Source: Burkholderia plantarii (GTDB taxonomy: Bacteria > Pseudomonadota > Gammaproteobacteria > Burkholderiales > Burkholderiaceae). From it: a stretch of 64,000 bases of DNA. Where the stretch lies: assembly GCF_001411805.1 (NCBI RefSeq), contig NZ_CP007212.1:3596001-3660000 (forward strand). The letters are read 5' to 3'. The notes beneath the pieces were generated by a model. The model was not told the DNA's origin and made no database searches. It worked only from the letters and a program-made list of their open reading frames with translations. The position numbers and the translations under genes are program-made. Below, piece after piece: positions 15,458 through 24,347 of this stretch; the first letter of the stretch is position 1, and every line of letters begins with the position of its first letter.

Positions 15458-15848
15458 GTCTATTCCCCGTTGTGTCTGATGGGCAAGAGCGTGCTGCCGT
15501 CGTATCAGAGCAAACTACAGACCAATTTACGCAGGCCATGCACGCGAAAATCTGGCGGCGCCTCCGCGCACGCGACTATTCGGTTGTATTCACAAGGGAT
15601 TTTCATGCGGCCGCAACCTGGTACGAGGCCGCATGCCAAGGCAGGACCGCCATGACCGACCGCGCTGCTGCGCAAAGCCAGCCTCGCGCATGGTGCATGC
15701 GCGCACCATGCGCGAGCCGCCCATCAAGGCGTGCGCATCATCGCGTGGCATCGATTTCGCTGGGTCGCGCCGCGGCCCATGCGATGGAATCGACGATATC
15801 AGGACGAATCGATGATCCCGTCGAATCGTCCCGCGAGGCGCGCCTGGA
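15458..15848. other. Intergenic, 391 bp, nothing recognised
   Basis: This lies between the chemoreceptor-like start and the aminotransferase stop. It should carry the promoter of the chemoreceptor-like gene (minus strand, higher coordinates). No stem-loop or gene stands out. Confidence 0.4.
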
Positions 15849-17003
15849 TCAGATTGCAGCGAGCCGTCGGCCGCCCTCGCGCAGCGTGTCGTCGTCCTTG
15901 CAGAAGCTCAGGCGCAGGATGCCCGTATCGCGCCGATCCTGATAGAAGCTCGCGAGCGGGATCGCCGCCACGCCGTGCCGCTCGAGCACCGCCATCGCGA
16001 ACGCCTCGTCGCCGAGCTCGGAAAAGTGATCGAAGCGCGCGAGCATGAAGAAGCCGCCGGCGCTTGGCATCACCGCGAGCCGCGAGCCGGCCATCGACTC
16101 GACCAGCAGGTCGCGCTTGCGCTGGTAGAACGCGGCGAGCCCGAGATAGCTCTGCGGCTCGGCCAGCGCCTCGGCGAGCGCGGCCTGCAGCGGCGCGGGC
16201 GCGGAGAACACCACGTACTGATGCACCTTGCGGATCTCGGTGGTCAGCTCGGCCGGCGCGAGGCAGTAGCCGACGCGCCAGCCGGTGGCGTGATAGGTCT
16301 TGCCGAGCGACAGCGCGATCACGCTGCGTTCGGCCAGCTCGGGATCGCGCGCGACGCTCAGGTGTTCGCGTCCGTCGTAGACCATGTGCTCGTACACCTC
16401 GTCGGACAGGATCACGATGTCGGTGTCGCGCGTGAGCGCGGCGAGGCGCGCGAGATCGTCGGCGTCGAGCAGCGCACCGGTGGGGTTGTGCGGCGTGTTC
16501 ACGATGATCATCCGCGTGCGCGGCGTGATCGCGGCGGCCACCTCGTCCCAGTCGATGCGCAGCGTGTCGAGGCGGATGCCGAGCGCCACGGGCGTGGCGC
16601 CCTGCAGCCGGATCGACGGCTCGTACACCTCGAACGCGGGCTCGAAGAAGATCACCTCGTCGCCGGCATGCACGAGCGCCGCGATCGCCGCGTAGATCGC
16701 CTCGCTCGCGCCGGCGGTCACGGTGATCTCGCTGTCGGGCCGGTAGCGCGCGCCGTGCAGGCGCTCGGTCTTCTCGGCCAGGATCGCCTTGAGCGGCGCG
16801 TAGCCGGCCATCGGCGCGTACTGGTTCAGGCCCGCGCGCATCGCGCGCTCGGCGCCGGCGATCAGTGCCGGATCGGCAGGAAACGACGGCGCCCCCTGCC
16901 ACAGGTTCACGGCATCGTGCCGCGCGGCCAGCTCCGCGATGCGGGAGAAGACGGAAATGCCGCTTTGCGGCAGCTTGGTCTCGATCCGGCACGAATTGCG
17001 CAT
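15849..17003 (-). CDS. ybdL: Methionine aminotransferase, PLP-dependent class I/II
   Basis: The 384-residue protein matches the YbdL/KAT-like subgroup in length and motifs: VNLWQGAPSFPAD near the start, NTPHNPTGALL, SDEVYEHMVYDG, and SLGKTYHATGWRVGY with the PLP-binding lysine. YbdL transfers the amino group of methionine to 2-oxo acids, as in methionine salvage. I chose ATG 17003 because GAGGAG lies 8 bp upstream and the length then fits YbdL (386). It is divergent from the epimerase-like gene, with 307 bp between them. Confidence 0.88.
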   Translation of the reverse strand: MRNSCRIETKLPQSGISVFSRIAELAARHDAVNLWQGAPSFPADPALIAGAERAMRAGLNQYAPMAGYAPLKAILAEKTERLHGARYRPDSEITVTAGASEAIYAAIAALVHAGDEVIFFEPAFEVYEPSIRLQGATPVALGIRLDTLRIDWDEVAAAITPRTRMIIVNTPHNPTGALLDADDLARLAALTRDTDIVILSDEVYEHMVYDGREHLSVARDPELAERSVIALSLGKTYHATGWRVGYCLAPAELTTEIRKVHQYVVFSAPAPLQAALAEALAEPQSYLGLAAFYQRKRDLLVESMAGSRLAVMPSAGGFFMLARFDHFSELGDEAFAMAVLERHGVAAIPLASFYQDRRDTGILRLSFCKDDDTLREGGRRLAAI

Positions 17004-17310
17004 TCGGTAAACTCCTCGGTCTGGGCGGCGGGCGACAGGTTGGCATATCGCCGCACGCCGCGCAACGCGGCCGGCACGGCGCGGCCCAAGGCGGCGGGCT
17101 TCGCGCCCCACCCCGGTGCCCGTGCATGGCCCGGCTCGCGCGCGCATGTCCCGGTCGTTTTCACCGAATTTGGACCTTACGGCGGGCCATCGATCACGTT
17201 AGGCTTTCCCGTCATGCACCGCCTGCCTGCCCGGCACCGGCCGACGCGAGGCGGCACCGTCGAAGCCACCGAATCCATCGAAGACATCGAAGAACCTGGG
17301 AGCCCATGTC

Positions 17311-18048
17311 ATGAGTGAAAAACTGTTCGTTGCCGGCGCGACCGGCGTGATCGGCCGCGTGCTGGTGCCGCTGCTGGTCGAAGCCGGCTATCAGGTCTAC
17401 GGCGCGACGCGCCATGCCGAGCGCGCGGCGCTGCTCACGCGCCTGGGCGCCGAGCCGGTGGTGGTCGACGTGTTCGACGCCGAACGGCTCACGAGCGAGC
17501 TGCGCCGCATCGCGCCGGCCGCGGTGATCCACCAGCTGACCGACCTGCCGGCCGGCCTCGATCCGTCGCAGATGGCGCAGGCGATCGTCAACAACGCGCG
17601 GATTCGCGGCGAAGGCACGCGCAACCTCGTGCAGGCGGCGTTGGCCGCGGGCTGCCAGCGCCTGATCGCGCAGAGCATCGCCTGGGCGTTCGCGTCGCTG
17701 GGCGAGAAGCCGTATGGCGAGGCGCAGCCGCTCGACCTGGAGGCCGAAGGCACGCGCAAGATTTCGGTGGGCGGGGTGGCCGCGCTCGAGCAGGCCGTGC
17801 TGCACACGCCGGGGCTGCAAGGCACGGCGCTGCGCTACGGCCGCCTCTACGGCCCGGAGACGGGCGCCGACACGCCCCCCGCGGCGCCGGCGCTGCACGT
17901 GAACGACGCGGCGCGCGCGGCGCTGCTGGTGCTGCAGAAGAAGGCCACCGGCGTGTTCAACATCGTCGACGACAACGGCGAGGTGTCGAACGAGAAGGCC
18001 CGCCGCGAACTGGGTTGGGTGCCGGGCGAGGCGCACGCGCAGGTCTGA
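17311..18048 (+). CDS. NAD(P)-dependent epimerase/dehydratase family protein (atypical SDR)
   Basis: The 245-residue protein has an N-terminal Rossmann motif, FVAGATGVIGRVLVPLL (GATGVIG, about 9-15), and the extended-SDR pattern VIHQLTDLP. The family Tyr-x3-Lys is not obvious; the equivalent stretch reads IAQSIAWAFASLGEKPYGE. At 245 residues it is shorter than true sugar epimerases and fits the NAD(P)H-binding atypical SDRs. The substrate is unknown. It is a single gene. Confidence 0.78.
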   Translation: MSEKLFVAGATGVIGRVLVPLLVEAGYQVYGATRHAERAALLTRLGAEPVVVDVFDAERLTSELRRIAPAAVIHQLTDLPAGLDPSQMAQAIVNNARIRGEGTRNLVQAALAAGCQRLIAQSIAWAFASLGEKPYGEAQPLDLEAEGTRKISVGGVAALEQAVLHTPGLQGTALRYGRLYGPETGADTPPAAPALHVNDAARAALLVLQKKATGVFNIVDDNGEVSNEKARRELGWVPGEAHAQV

Positions 18049-18259
18049 GCGCCGGGAGCGGCCGCGCCGGGGTCGGCGCGGCGGCTCCGGCTCGACACGC
18101 TGGCACGAGGCAACCCGTGGCCGAGCCGAGTCCCAGCGCATTCGCGCGCGATGCGATGCCGCCGGATCGCGGCCGATGAGCGCCGGCGGGACGCCGTCAA
18201 ACCGAAGCGGTGCCGGCCAACCGACCACCTGCCCGGCCGAAAACCCGATCAGCCGACCA

Positions 18260-18400
18260 CTCGTCCGACCAGAAACGCCGCCGCAACGAGCAGCCCGCGC
18301 CCGTCCGGCTCGTCGTCAGTCCGCCGCGTCGCGCGATCCCGCGCACGATCGCGAGCCCGAACCCGCTGCCGGGCAGCGCCGACGCGCGGGAGAACGACCC
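18260..18400 (-). repeat. Degenerate second copy of a histidine kinase gene 3' end
   Basis: This stretch aligns with 18408-18558, the end of the kinase gene. The best part, GCGCACGATCGCGAGCCCGA at 18339-18358, recurs at 18499-18518 and is followed by near-identical sequence through GCCGACGCGCG. It would encode the G2-box and C-terminal tail of a histidine kinase but has no stop-free frame attached. It is either a tandem duplication scar or the residue of a second kinase gene. Confidence 0.7.
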
Positions 18401-18407
18401 TCACCGC

Positions 18408-19766
18408 TCACCCGACCGGAAACACCGCCGTCACCAGCAATCCGCGCCCGCCCGCCCCGTCGTCAAGCCGCAGCGTCGCCCGATGCGCGCGCGCGATCTC
18501 GCGCACGATCGCGAGCCCGAGCCCGCTGCCGGGCAGCGCCGACGCGCGAAAGAACGGCTCGAACACCTTCTCGCGCAAGGCCGCCGCGATGCCCGCCCCC
18601 TCGTCGCCAACGGCGAGCCGCACCACCTCGGGCGCGGCGTCGAGCGAGACGGTGACAGTCCCGCCCTCGGGCGAATAGCGGATCGCGTTGTCGACCAGAT
18701 TGAACACCAGCACCGCCAGCAGCTGCTCGTTGCCGTTCACGAACGCGGCCGGCGCGTCGAGCCGCGCGACCAGTTCCACGCGGCGCCGCTGCGCGAGCAG
18801 CGCGAGTTGCTCGATCGTGCCGGTCGCGACCTCGCGCAGGTCCACCTTCACGCCCGCGTATTGCGCGTAGTCGGCCGCCTCGGCCTGCGCGAGCGTGAGC
18901 AGCTGGTTGGTCAGCGCGACCAGCGAGCGGTTGCTGCGGTCCATCGCCTTCAGCGTGTCCTGCACCTGCTGGGGATCGTGCTGGCGGCGCGCGAACTGCA
19001 ACTGCGTGCCGAGCAGCGTGAGCGGCGTGCGCAGCTGGTGCGCGGCGTCGGCGATGAAGCGCCGCTGCATCGCGGTCTGCTTCTCGATGATCTCGAGGCA
19101 CTGGTTGAACGCGCTCACGATCGGCCGCAGCTCGCTGCGCAGCGGCTCCACCTTGACGCGCACCGACGAGGTCAGCACGCGCTCGGGCATGCGCCGCGCG
19201 AGCCGCGCGAGCGGCCTCAGCTCGAGCGTGAGCCCGACGCAGACCAGCACCACGGCGATCGTCAGGATCGCGGAGAAATAGAACATCTGCGGGCGCCACA
19301 GCGCGTGGACCAGCGCATCGCGCTGCCGCAGCGTGCGGCCCACCGAGATCACCACGCGGCGCGTCACGCCCGCGTCGTACATCGGCCGGATCACCGACAC
19401 GGCGCGCACCGGCTCGCCGTTCATCACCGCGTCGTACCACTTCGGCGAAACGTCGGGCACCACCTGCGGGAAGTCGGAGGTGCCGGCGATCATCGGCCCG
19501 CCGATCTCCTGCACGCGGAAGAACACCTGATCCTCGCGCGGCGTGCTGAGGATCTCGATCGCGCTCGGCGAGACGGCCGCGCTCAGGTCCTTGCCGTCCC
19601 AGCCGACGTTGCCGGCCATCACGCGCGCGGCCGACAGCAGCACCTCGTCCTGCAGCAGGTTGGCGGTGCGCCACGCGTTGCTGCGCGTGATCAGGCCGGC
19701 CGCGACGATGAACACCGTCATCGGCAGCGCGAGCCAGATCAGCAGCCGCACGCGCAGGCTATTCAT
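18408..19766 (-). CDS. Sensor histidine kinase, TctE-like
   Basis: The 452-residue protein has two transmembrane segments (about 8-28 and 164-184) enclosing a periplasmic sensor of about 135 residues, as in TctE. The H-box is FIADAAHQLRTPLTLL, with the phosphorylated His near 250. The ATP domain shows NLVDNAIRYSPEGG (N-box), VGDEGAGI (G1) and FFRASALPGSGLGLAI (F/G2). TctE homologues sense tricarboxylates. The start overlaps the response regulator stop by 8 bp, and a citrate-type symporter lies directly upstream, so citrate or a related acid is the likely signal. Confidence 0.88.
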   Translation of the reverse strand: MNSLRVRLLIWLALPMTVFIVAAGLITRSNAWRTANLLQDEVLLSAARVMAGNVGWDGKDLSAAVSPSAIEILSTPREDQVFFRVQEIGGPMIAGTSDFPQVVPDVSPKWYDAVMNGEPVRAVSVIRPMYDAGVTRRVVISVGRTLRQRDALVHALWRPQMFYFSAILTIAVVLVCVGLTLELRPLARLARRMPERVLTSSVRVKVEPLRSELRPIVSAFNQCLEIIEKQTAMQRRFIADAAHQLRTPLTLLGTQLQFARRQHDPQQVQDTLKAMDRSNRSLVALTNQLLTLAQAEAADYAQYAGVKVDLREVATGTIEQLALLAQRRRVELVARLDAPAAFVNGNEQLLAVLVFNLVDNAIRYSPEGGTVTVSLDAAPEVVRLAVGDEGAGIAAALREKVFEPFFRASALPGSGLGLAIVREIARAHRATLRLDDGAGGRGLLVTAVFPVG

Positions 19767-20436
19767 CGGCGGCGCCGTCTTCCAGCAGGTAGCCGAGCCC
19801 GCGCAGCGTGATGATGGTGGCGCTGCTCGCCTCGAGCTTCCTGCGCAGCCGCGACACGTAGATCTCGATCGCGTCCTCGCTGGTGGGCGCGTCGGCGGCG
19901 CTGACCGATTCGGCCAGCGTGGCCTTCGACACCGTCTTCCGCGCGCGCAGCATCAGCGCCTCGAGCACGGCGTGCTCGCGCGGCGTGAGCACGAGCGGCG
20001 CGTCGTCGATCGCGAACTGCAGGCGGTCCATGTCGTAGACGAGGTTGCCGCAGCGGACCCGGTTCGAGCGCGACGGCGCCTGGCGCCGCGCCAGCACCTT
20101 GATGCGCGCCACCAGTTCGCGCGCGTCGAACGGCTTGACGATGTAGTCGTCGGCGCCGGCGCCGAGGCAGACCACCTTCTCGTCCACCGCGCCGGTGGCG
20201 GTCAGGATCAGCACCGGGGTGGCGTCGCCGCGCTCGCGCATGCGGCGCAGCACGGTCTTGCCCGAGATCCCGGGCAGGTTCAGGTCGAGCAGCACCACGT
20301 CGTAGGTCGACGCGCGCAGCGCATCCTCGGCGGCCTCGCCGGCGCCGACGCGATCGAGCATGAAGCCGTCGTGCGTCAGCGTCATCGCCAGCCAGTGCGC
20401 CAGTTCCTCATTGTCCTCGACGAGCAGCAGCCTCAC
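19759..20436 (-). CDS. Response regulator, OmpR/TctD-like
   Basis: The 225-residue protein starts at the GTG at 20436 (VRLLLVEDNEE), after GGGAGGG. The receiver has acidic residues in VEDNEE, the phosphorylated Asp in VVLLDLNLPG (about 51), Thr in LILTATG and Lys in IVKPFDA. The C-terminal winged helix has LTPREHAVLEALM and IEIYVSRLRRKLE. The gene overlaps the kinase gene and lies 23 bp after the symporter gene, so the three are probably co-transcribed. Confidence 0.9.
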   Translation of the reverse strand: MRLLLVEDNEELAHWLAMTLTHDGFMLDRVGAGEAAEDALRASTYDVVLLDLNLPGISGKTVLRRMRERGDATPVLILTATGAVDEKVVCLGAGADDYIVKPFDARELVARIKVLARRQAPSRSNRVRCGNLVYDMDRLQFAIDDAPLVLTPREHAVLEALMLRARKTVSKATLAESVSAADAPTSEDAIEIYVSRLRRKLEASSATIITLRGLGYLLEDGAADE

Positions 20437-20459
20437 GCGCCCTCCCGCAACGGTTCGAA

Positions 20460-21755
20460 TCAGGCGAGCCGGTACTGTTCGCGGGCGGATTTCGTCCGGT
20501 ACAGCAGCAGCGTGGCCACCATGCCGCACACGGCGGCCACGCCCATCCACGCGCCGGGCGCGGCCTTGTCGCCGGTGGCGTGGATCAGCCAGGTGGAGAT
20601 CGCCGGCGTGAAGCCGCCGATCATCGTGGCCAGACTATAGGCCATCGAGAAGCCGGTGGAGCGCACCTTGGCCGGCATCAGCTCGGTCAGCGCCACCACC
20701 ATCGCGCCGTTGTACCACGCGTAGAGCAGCGAGAGCCACAGCTCCACGGCCAGCAGCTTGCCGAACGACGGCGCATGGATCAGCCACTGCATCGCCGGGT
20801 AGGCGGTAACCACGGTCAGGATCGTGAAGGCCAGCATCACCGGGCGCCGGCCCACGCGGTCGGACACCGCGCCCGAGATCGGCAGCCAGATGAAGTTCGA
20901 CACGCCGACGCAGGCCGTGACGAGCAGCGCGTCGAACGACGACATCTTCAGCACCACCTTGCCGAAGGTCGGCGTGTAGGCGGTGATCAGGTAGAACGAG
21001 GTGGTGGTCATGATCACGAGGCCCATGCCGGCCACGACCAGCCCGGCGTTGGCGACGATGGTGCGCAGGATCTCGCCCATGGCGGGATGATGCTTGCGCG
21101 CGACGAACTCGTCGGACTCCTGCAGCGTGCGGCGGATGTAGAACAGGAACGGCACGATCAGGCAGCCGACCAGGAACGGCACGCGCCAGCCCCAGCTCGT
21201 CATCTCCTGCGCCGGCACGAGCGCGTTCAGCAGCACGCCGAGCGAGGCCGCGAACACCACCGCCACCTGCTGGCTGGCCGATTGCCACGAGCAGAAGAAG
21301 CCGCGGTTGCCGGGCGAGGCGATCTCGGCCAGGTAGACCGACACGCCGCCGAGTTCGGCGCCGGCCGAGAAGCCCTGCAGCAGCCGCCCGAACAGCACGA
21401 TGGCGGGCGCCAGCAGGCCGATGCTGTGATAGCCGGGCACGAACGCCACGCACATGGTGCCGATCGCCATCAGCGTCAGCGACAGGATCAGCCCCTTGCG
21501 GCGGCCGTGGCGGTCCATGTAGGCGCCCAGCACGATCGCGCCGATCGGGCGCATCAGGAAGCCGGCGCCGAACACCGAGAACGCCAGCATCAGCGAGACG
21601 AACTCGTTGCCGGCCGGGAAGAACGTCGCCGCGATCGCGGCCGCGTAATAGCCGTAGACCGTGAAGTCGTACATCTCCAGGAAATTGCCGCTGACGGCGC
21701 GAAACACCGAACGCGCGCGCGAATCGCGCCGCTCGACTTGGGTGACTGCTGACAT
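20460..21755 (-). CDS. MFS transporter, citrate/tricarballylate:proton symporter type (MHS family)
   Basis: The 431-residue, 12-helix protein is of CitA/TcuC length. MHS signatures are present: NFLEMYDFTVYGYYAAAIAATF at the first helix, GAYMDRHGRRKGL in loop 2-3, LLQGFSAGAELGG in helix 5 and SDRVGRRPVM in loop 8-9. It would import citrate, tricarballylate or a similar acid with protons. ATG 21755 follows an AAGGAAGG site. Downstream genes encode a TctDE-like two-component system. Four tandem 8-bp repeats lie 66 bp upstream. Confidence 0.87.
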   Translation of the reverse strand: MSAVTQVERRDSRARSVFRAVSGNFLEMYDFTVYGYYAAAIAATFFPAGNEFVSLMLAFSVFGAGFLMRPIGAIVLGAYMDRHGRRKGLILSLTLMAIGTMCVAFVPGYHSIGLLAPAIVLFGRLLQGFSAGAELGGVSVYLAEIASPGNRGFFCSWQSASQQVAVVFAASLGVLLNALVPAQEMTSWGWRVPFLVGCLIVPFLFYIRRTLQESDEFVARKHHPAMGEILRTIVANAGLVVAGMGLVIMTTTSFYLITAYTPTFGKVVLKMSSFDALLVTACVGVSNFIWLPISGAVSDRVGRRPVMLAFTILTVVTAYPAMQWLIHAPSFGKLLAVELWLSLLYAWYNGAMVVALTELMPAKVRSTGFSMAYSLATMIGGFTPAISTWLIHATGDKAAPGAWMGVAAVCGMVATLLLYRTKSAREQYRLA

Positions 21756-21820
21756 GGGGACCTTCCTTGCGCTGGGCGCCTGTTGCCGCGGCGGCCCCGG
21801 CGGGCCGCCCTCGCGGCGAA

Positions 21821-21852
21821 GAAACGATGAAACGATGAAACGATGAAACGAA
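21821..21852 (+). repeat. Tandem octamer GAAACGAT, 3.75 copies
   Basis: GAAACGAT occurs three times in perfect tandem at 21821-21844, followed by GAAACGAA. It lies 66 bp upstream of the symporter start, in the 145-bp gap between that gene and the oxidoreductase gene. The copy number could change by slippage and alter promoter spacing. Confidence 0.85.
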
Positions 21853-21900
21853 GATGAATCCGGGAAGCGCGCGCGACCGTCGTCGCGCGCGGCGCCCCGC

Positions 21901-22890
21901 TCAGGCGATCTGCATGACCGCCTTGCCGACCTGCCGGCGCGACTCCAGCAGCGCATGCGCGGCCTCGACGTCGTCGAACGTGTAGCGACCGTTGATCTCG
22001 ATGCCGAGCGCGCCTTCAGCGATCGCGGTGAAGATCTCGTCGGCGCGGCGCTGCACGGTGTCGCCGTCGGCGAGGTGATCGGCGAGGCGCGGGCGCGTGA
22101 GGAACAGCGAGCCAGCCTCGCCGAGTTCGTAGGGATCGAGATCGTCGAGCGAACCGGCCACCGCGCCGTAGTTGACCACCAGCCCGCGCACGCGCGTGGC
22201 GCGGAAGCTGTCGCGCAGCGTCGGGCGGCCGACCGCGTCGAACACCACGTCCACGCCGCGGCCTGCCGTCAGCTCGCGCACGCGGTCGGCGAAGCGCCCT
22301 TCCTCGTAGCGCATCACGTGGTCGGCGCCGTGCGCCTTCGCCACGGCCGCCTTCTCGTCGGTGCTGGTGGTGGCGAACACGGTCGCGCCGCGCCGCCTGG
22401 CCAGTTGCACCAGCAGCTGGCCGATGCCACCCGAGGCCGCGTGCACGAGGCAGGTGCTGCCGGCACCGACGCGCGCGACGTCGTCGAGCAGGTAGTGCGC
22501 GGTGGAGCCCTGGAAGATCGCGGCGGCCGCGAGGTCGTAGCCGATCGCGTCGGGCAGTTTGGCGAGCCGCGCGGCCGGCACCACCGCGTAGTCGGCGTAG
22601 GCGCCCCAGGCGATGCACCAGGCCACGCGCTCGCCGGGCCGGAAGTGCCCGGCGCCGGGGCCGGCGCTCACCACCTCGCCCGCGCCTTCCATGCCGAGCG
22701 TGCAGGGGATCCGCACCGGGTAGGTCCGCGAATCGCGGTACTTGCCCTGGCGCGTGTGGACGTCCATGAAGTTGATGCCGGCGCAGGCGAGCTTCACCAG
22801 CACCTCGCCCGGGCCCGGCGCGGGCACGGGGATCTCGACGCGGCGCAGGACTTCGGGGCCGCCGTACTGCTCGATTCGAATCGCTCTCAT
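21901..22890 (-). CDS. Quinone oxidoreductase, zinc-independent MDR family
   Basis: The 329-residue protein matches QOR/Qor1: GINFMDVHTRQGKY near the start, a quinone-oxidoreductase signature around VLVHAASGGIGQLLVQLARRRG, and the NADPH-binding GGIGQL motif near 150. The zinc ligands of alcohol dehydrogenases are absent. It would reduce quinones or enones with NADPH. It lies 39 bp from the neighbouring binding-protein gene on the same strand, with no sign of a functional link. Confidence 0.88.
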   Translation of the reverse strand: MRAIRIEQYGGPEVLRRVEIPVPAPGPGEVLVKLACAGINFMDVHTRQGKYRDSRTYPVRIPCTLGMEGAGEVVSAGPGAGHFRPGERVAWCIAWGAYADYAVVPAARLAKLPDAIGYDLAAAAIFQGSTAHYLLDDVARVGAGSTCLVHAASGGIGQLLVQLARRRGATVFATTSTDEKAAVAKAHGADHVMRYEEGRFADRVRELTAGRGVDVVFDAVGRPTLRDSFRATRVRGLVVNYGAVAGSLDDLDPYELGEAGSLFLTRPRLADHLADGDTVQRRADEIFTAIAEGALGIEINGRYTFDDVEAAHALLESRRQVGKAVMQIA

Positions 22891-22929
22891 CGGTTTTCCA
22901 TCACGCGTTCCGGCGCCGCGGCAGGCGGC

Positions 22930-23979
22930 TCAATGAAACGCTTCATGCTGCGTACCGTCGACGAACGCGTTCGTGTAGGTACGGGACAAGTCGACGTGCC
23001 GCGCCATCAGGCCGGTTCCCGTCGACACCAGAACGTGCAGCACGGTGTCCGGGGCATCCCCGGGCATCGTGCCGTCCACCGAAAACGACGGCTTGGCCAG
23101 CGCGAGCGCGGCCACGTAGCCCGCGCGGTCCTTGCCGACCACCTCGGGCGGCAGCACGGCGGCGATCTGCCCGGCGTCGTGGCCGGCGATGAAGCGCAGC
23201 GCGCGCACCAGCGCGTGGACCATCCGCCCGGTCTCGTCGCGGTGCGCGAGCGCCCAGCTGCGGCGCAGGTACAGGCACGAGCCGACGTAGGTGCCGCCCA
23301 GCTGCGCGCGCGTGCCGTCCACGCCGCGCAGGTCCACCAGCACGCGCGCGGCGCCGCTCGACAGCAGGCGCGTGGCGGCCGGCTCCTCGACCATGCCGGC
23401 GTCGATCGTGCCGTGCTCGATCGCCTCGACGAAACGCGTGTCCGAGGCGAGCGGCACCACGGTGTAGTCGCCGGGCGCCACGCCGGCGCGCGTGGTCAGA
23501 TAGCGCGTGAGCAGCCAGGTGGAGGCGCCGAAGCCGGTCACGCCGAGCCGGCGGCCGCGCGCGTCGTCGATCGAGCGCATCGCGGCACCGGCGGCGGGAC
23601 GCGTGGACGCCAGCTCCGCGAGGCCGGCCGCGCGCACGAACACCACCACCGACAGCACGTCCTGGCCGCGGCTCTGCAGGTCGATGGTGTGATCGTAGAA
23701 GCCCACCGCGCCGTGGATCGCACCCGCGATCAGCTCGGTCGAGGTGTCGATGCCGGCCGGCACCGACAGCACGCGCACGTCGAGCCCCTCGTCGCGGAAA
23801 TAGCCGAGCCGGTCGGCCAGCACGGCCGGCAGGTAGATGATCTTGGACATCCCGCCCATCATCAGCTTGATCGGTTCGGCGCCGGCCGGCGCCGCGAACG
23901 CCGCGCCGCCGGCGGCGAACGCGAGCGCCAGCACGCCGGGCCGCAGCAACCGGCCGGGATGACGAAGCAGGGAACGCAT
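22930..23979 (-). CDS. ABC transporter substrate-binding protein, NMT1/SsuA-like
   Basis: The 349-residue protein begins with a Sec signal peptide (RPGVLALAFAAGGAAFAAPAGA, cleavage near 33). The NMT1/THI5 fold follows: KLMMGGMSKIIYLPAVLADRLGYFRDEGLD, GAVGFYDHTIDLQSRGQ and LGVTGFGASTWLLTRYL. Relatives bind sulfonates, nitrate-like anions or pyrimidines. No permease or ATPase gene is adjacent, so its partner is elsewhere or it has been orphaned. ATG 23979 follows GGAGA. Confidence 0.82.
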   Translation of the reverse strand: MRSLLRHPGRLLRPGVLALAFAAGGAAFAAPAGAEPIKLMMGGMSKIIYLPAVLADRLGYFRDEGLDVRVLSVPAGIDTSTELIAGAIHGAVGFYDHTIDLQSRGQDVLSVVVFVRAAGLAELASTRPAAGAAMRSIDDARGRRLGVTGFGASTWLLTRYLTTRAGVAPGDYTVVPLASDTRFVEAIEHGTIDAGMVEEPAATRLLSSGAARVLVDLRGVDGTRAQLGGTYVGSCLYLRRSWALAHRDETGRMVHALVRALRFIAGHDAGQIAAVLPPEVVGKDRAGYVAALALAKPSFSVDGTMPGDAPDTVLHVLVSTGTGLMARHVDLSRTYTNAFVDGTQHEAFH

Positions 23980-24347
23980 CGGGAAACTGTCTCCTTCTCG
24001 CGGTGCCGACGCCGCGCTTGTGTTCGGGAACTCCGGTCGGCCGGCGCGGCGGAAACGGGACAACGCGCCGGCGCCGCGCCAACGGTGCCCAGTATAAAAA
24101 TCGGACGCCTTCTGATTGCCTTCAGCGATTCGCGAGTTTCGTCGGTATTTACCCTCGGCGGCAAGCGGCGCGCGGGCCGCCGCGTTCACGCCGGCCCGCT
24201 GCCGGCCGCTGCCGGCTGCCCTCGTTCGTCACGGGGCCGGATCGACCTTGTCGCATTCCGGCCCGCGTGCCGCGCGCGCCGCCGGCGGCGCGCTAGAATC
24301 GCCCGTACCGCCGCCCCGCCCTCGCCGCGCCTTCGCCCCTTCCGCCG

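Noticed and set aside
18210..19811. 533-codon plus-strand frame opposite the kinase gene
   Set aside because: It is the antisense of a clear histidine kinase gene, with Arg/His/Gln-rich shadow composition typical of GC-rich genomes.
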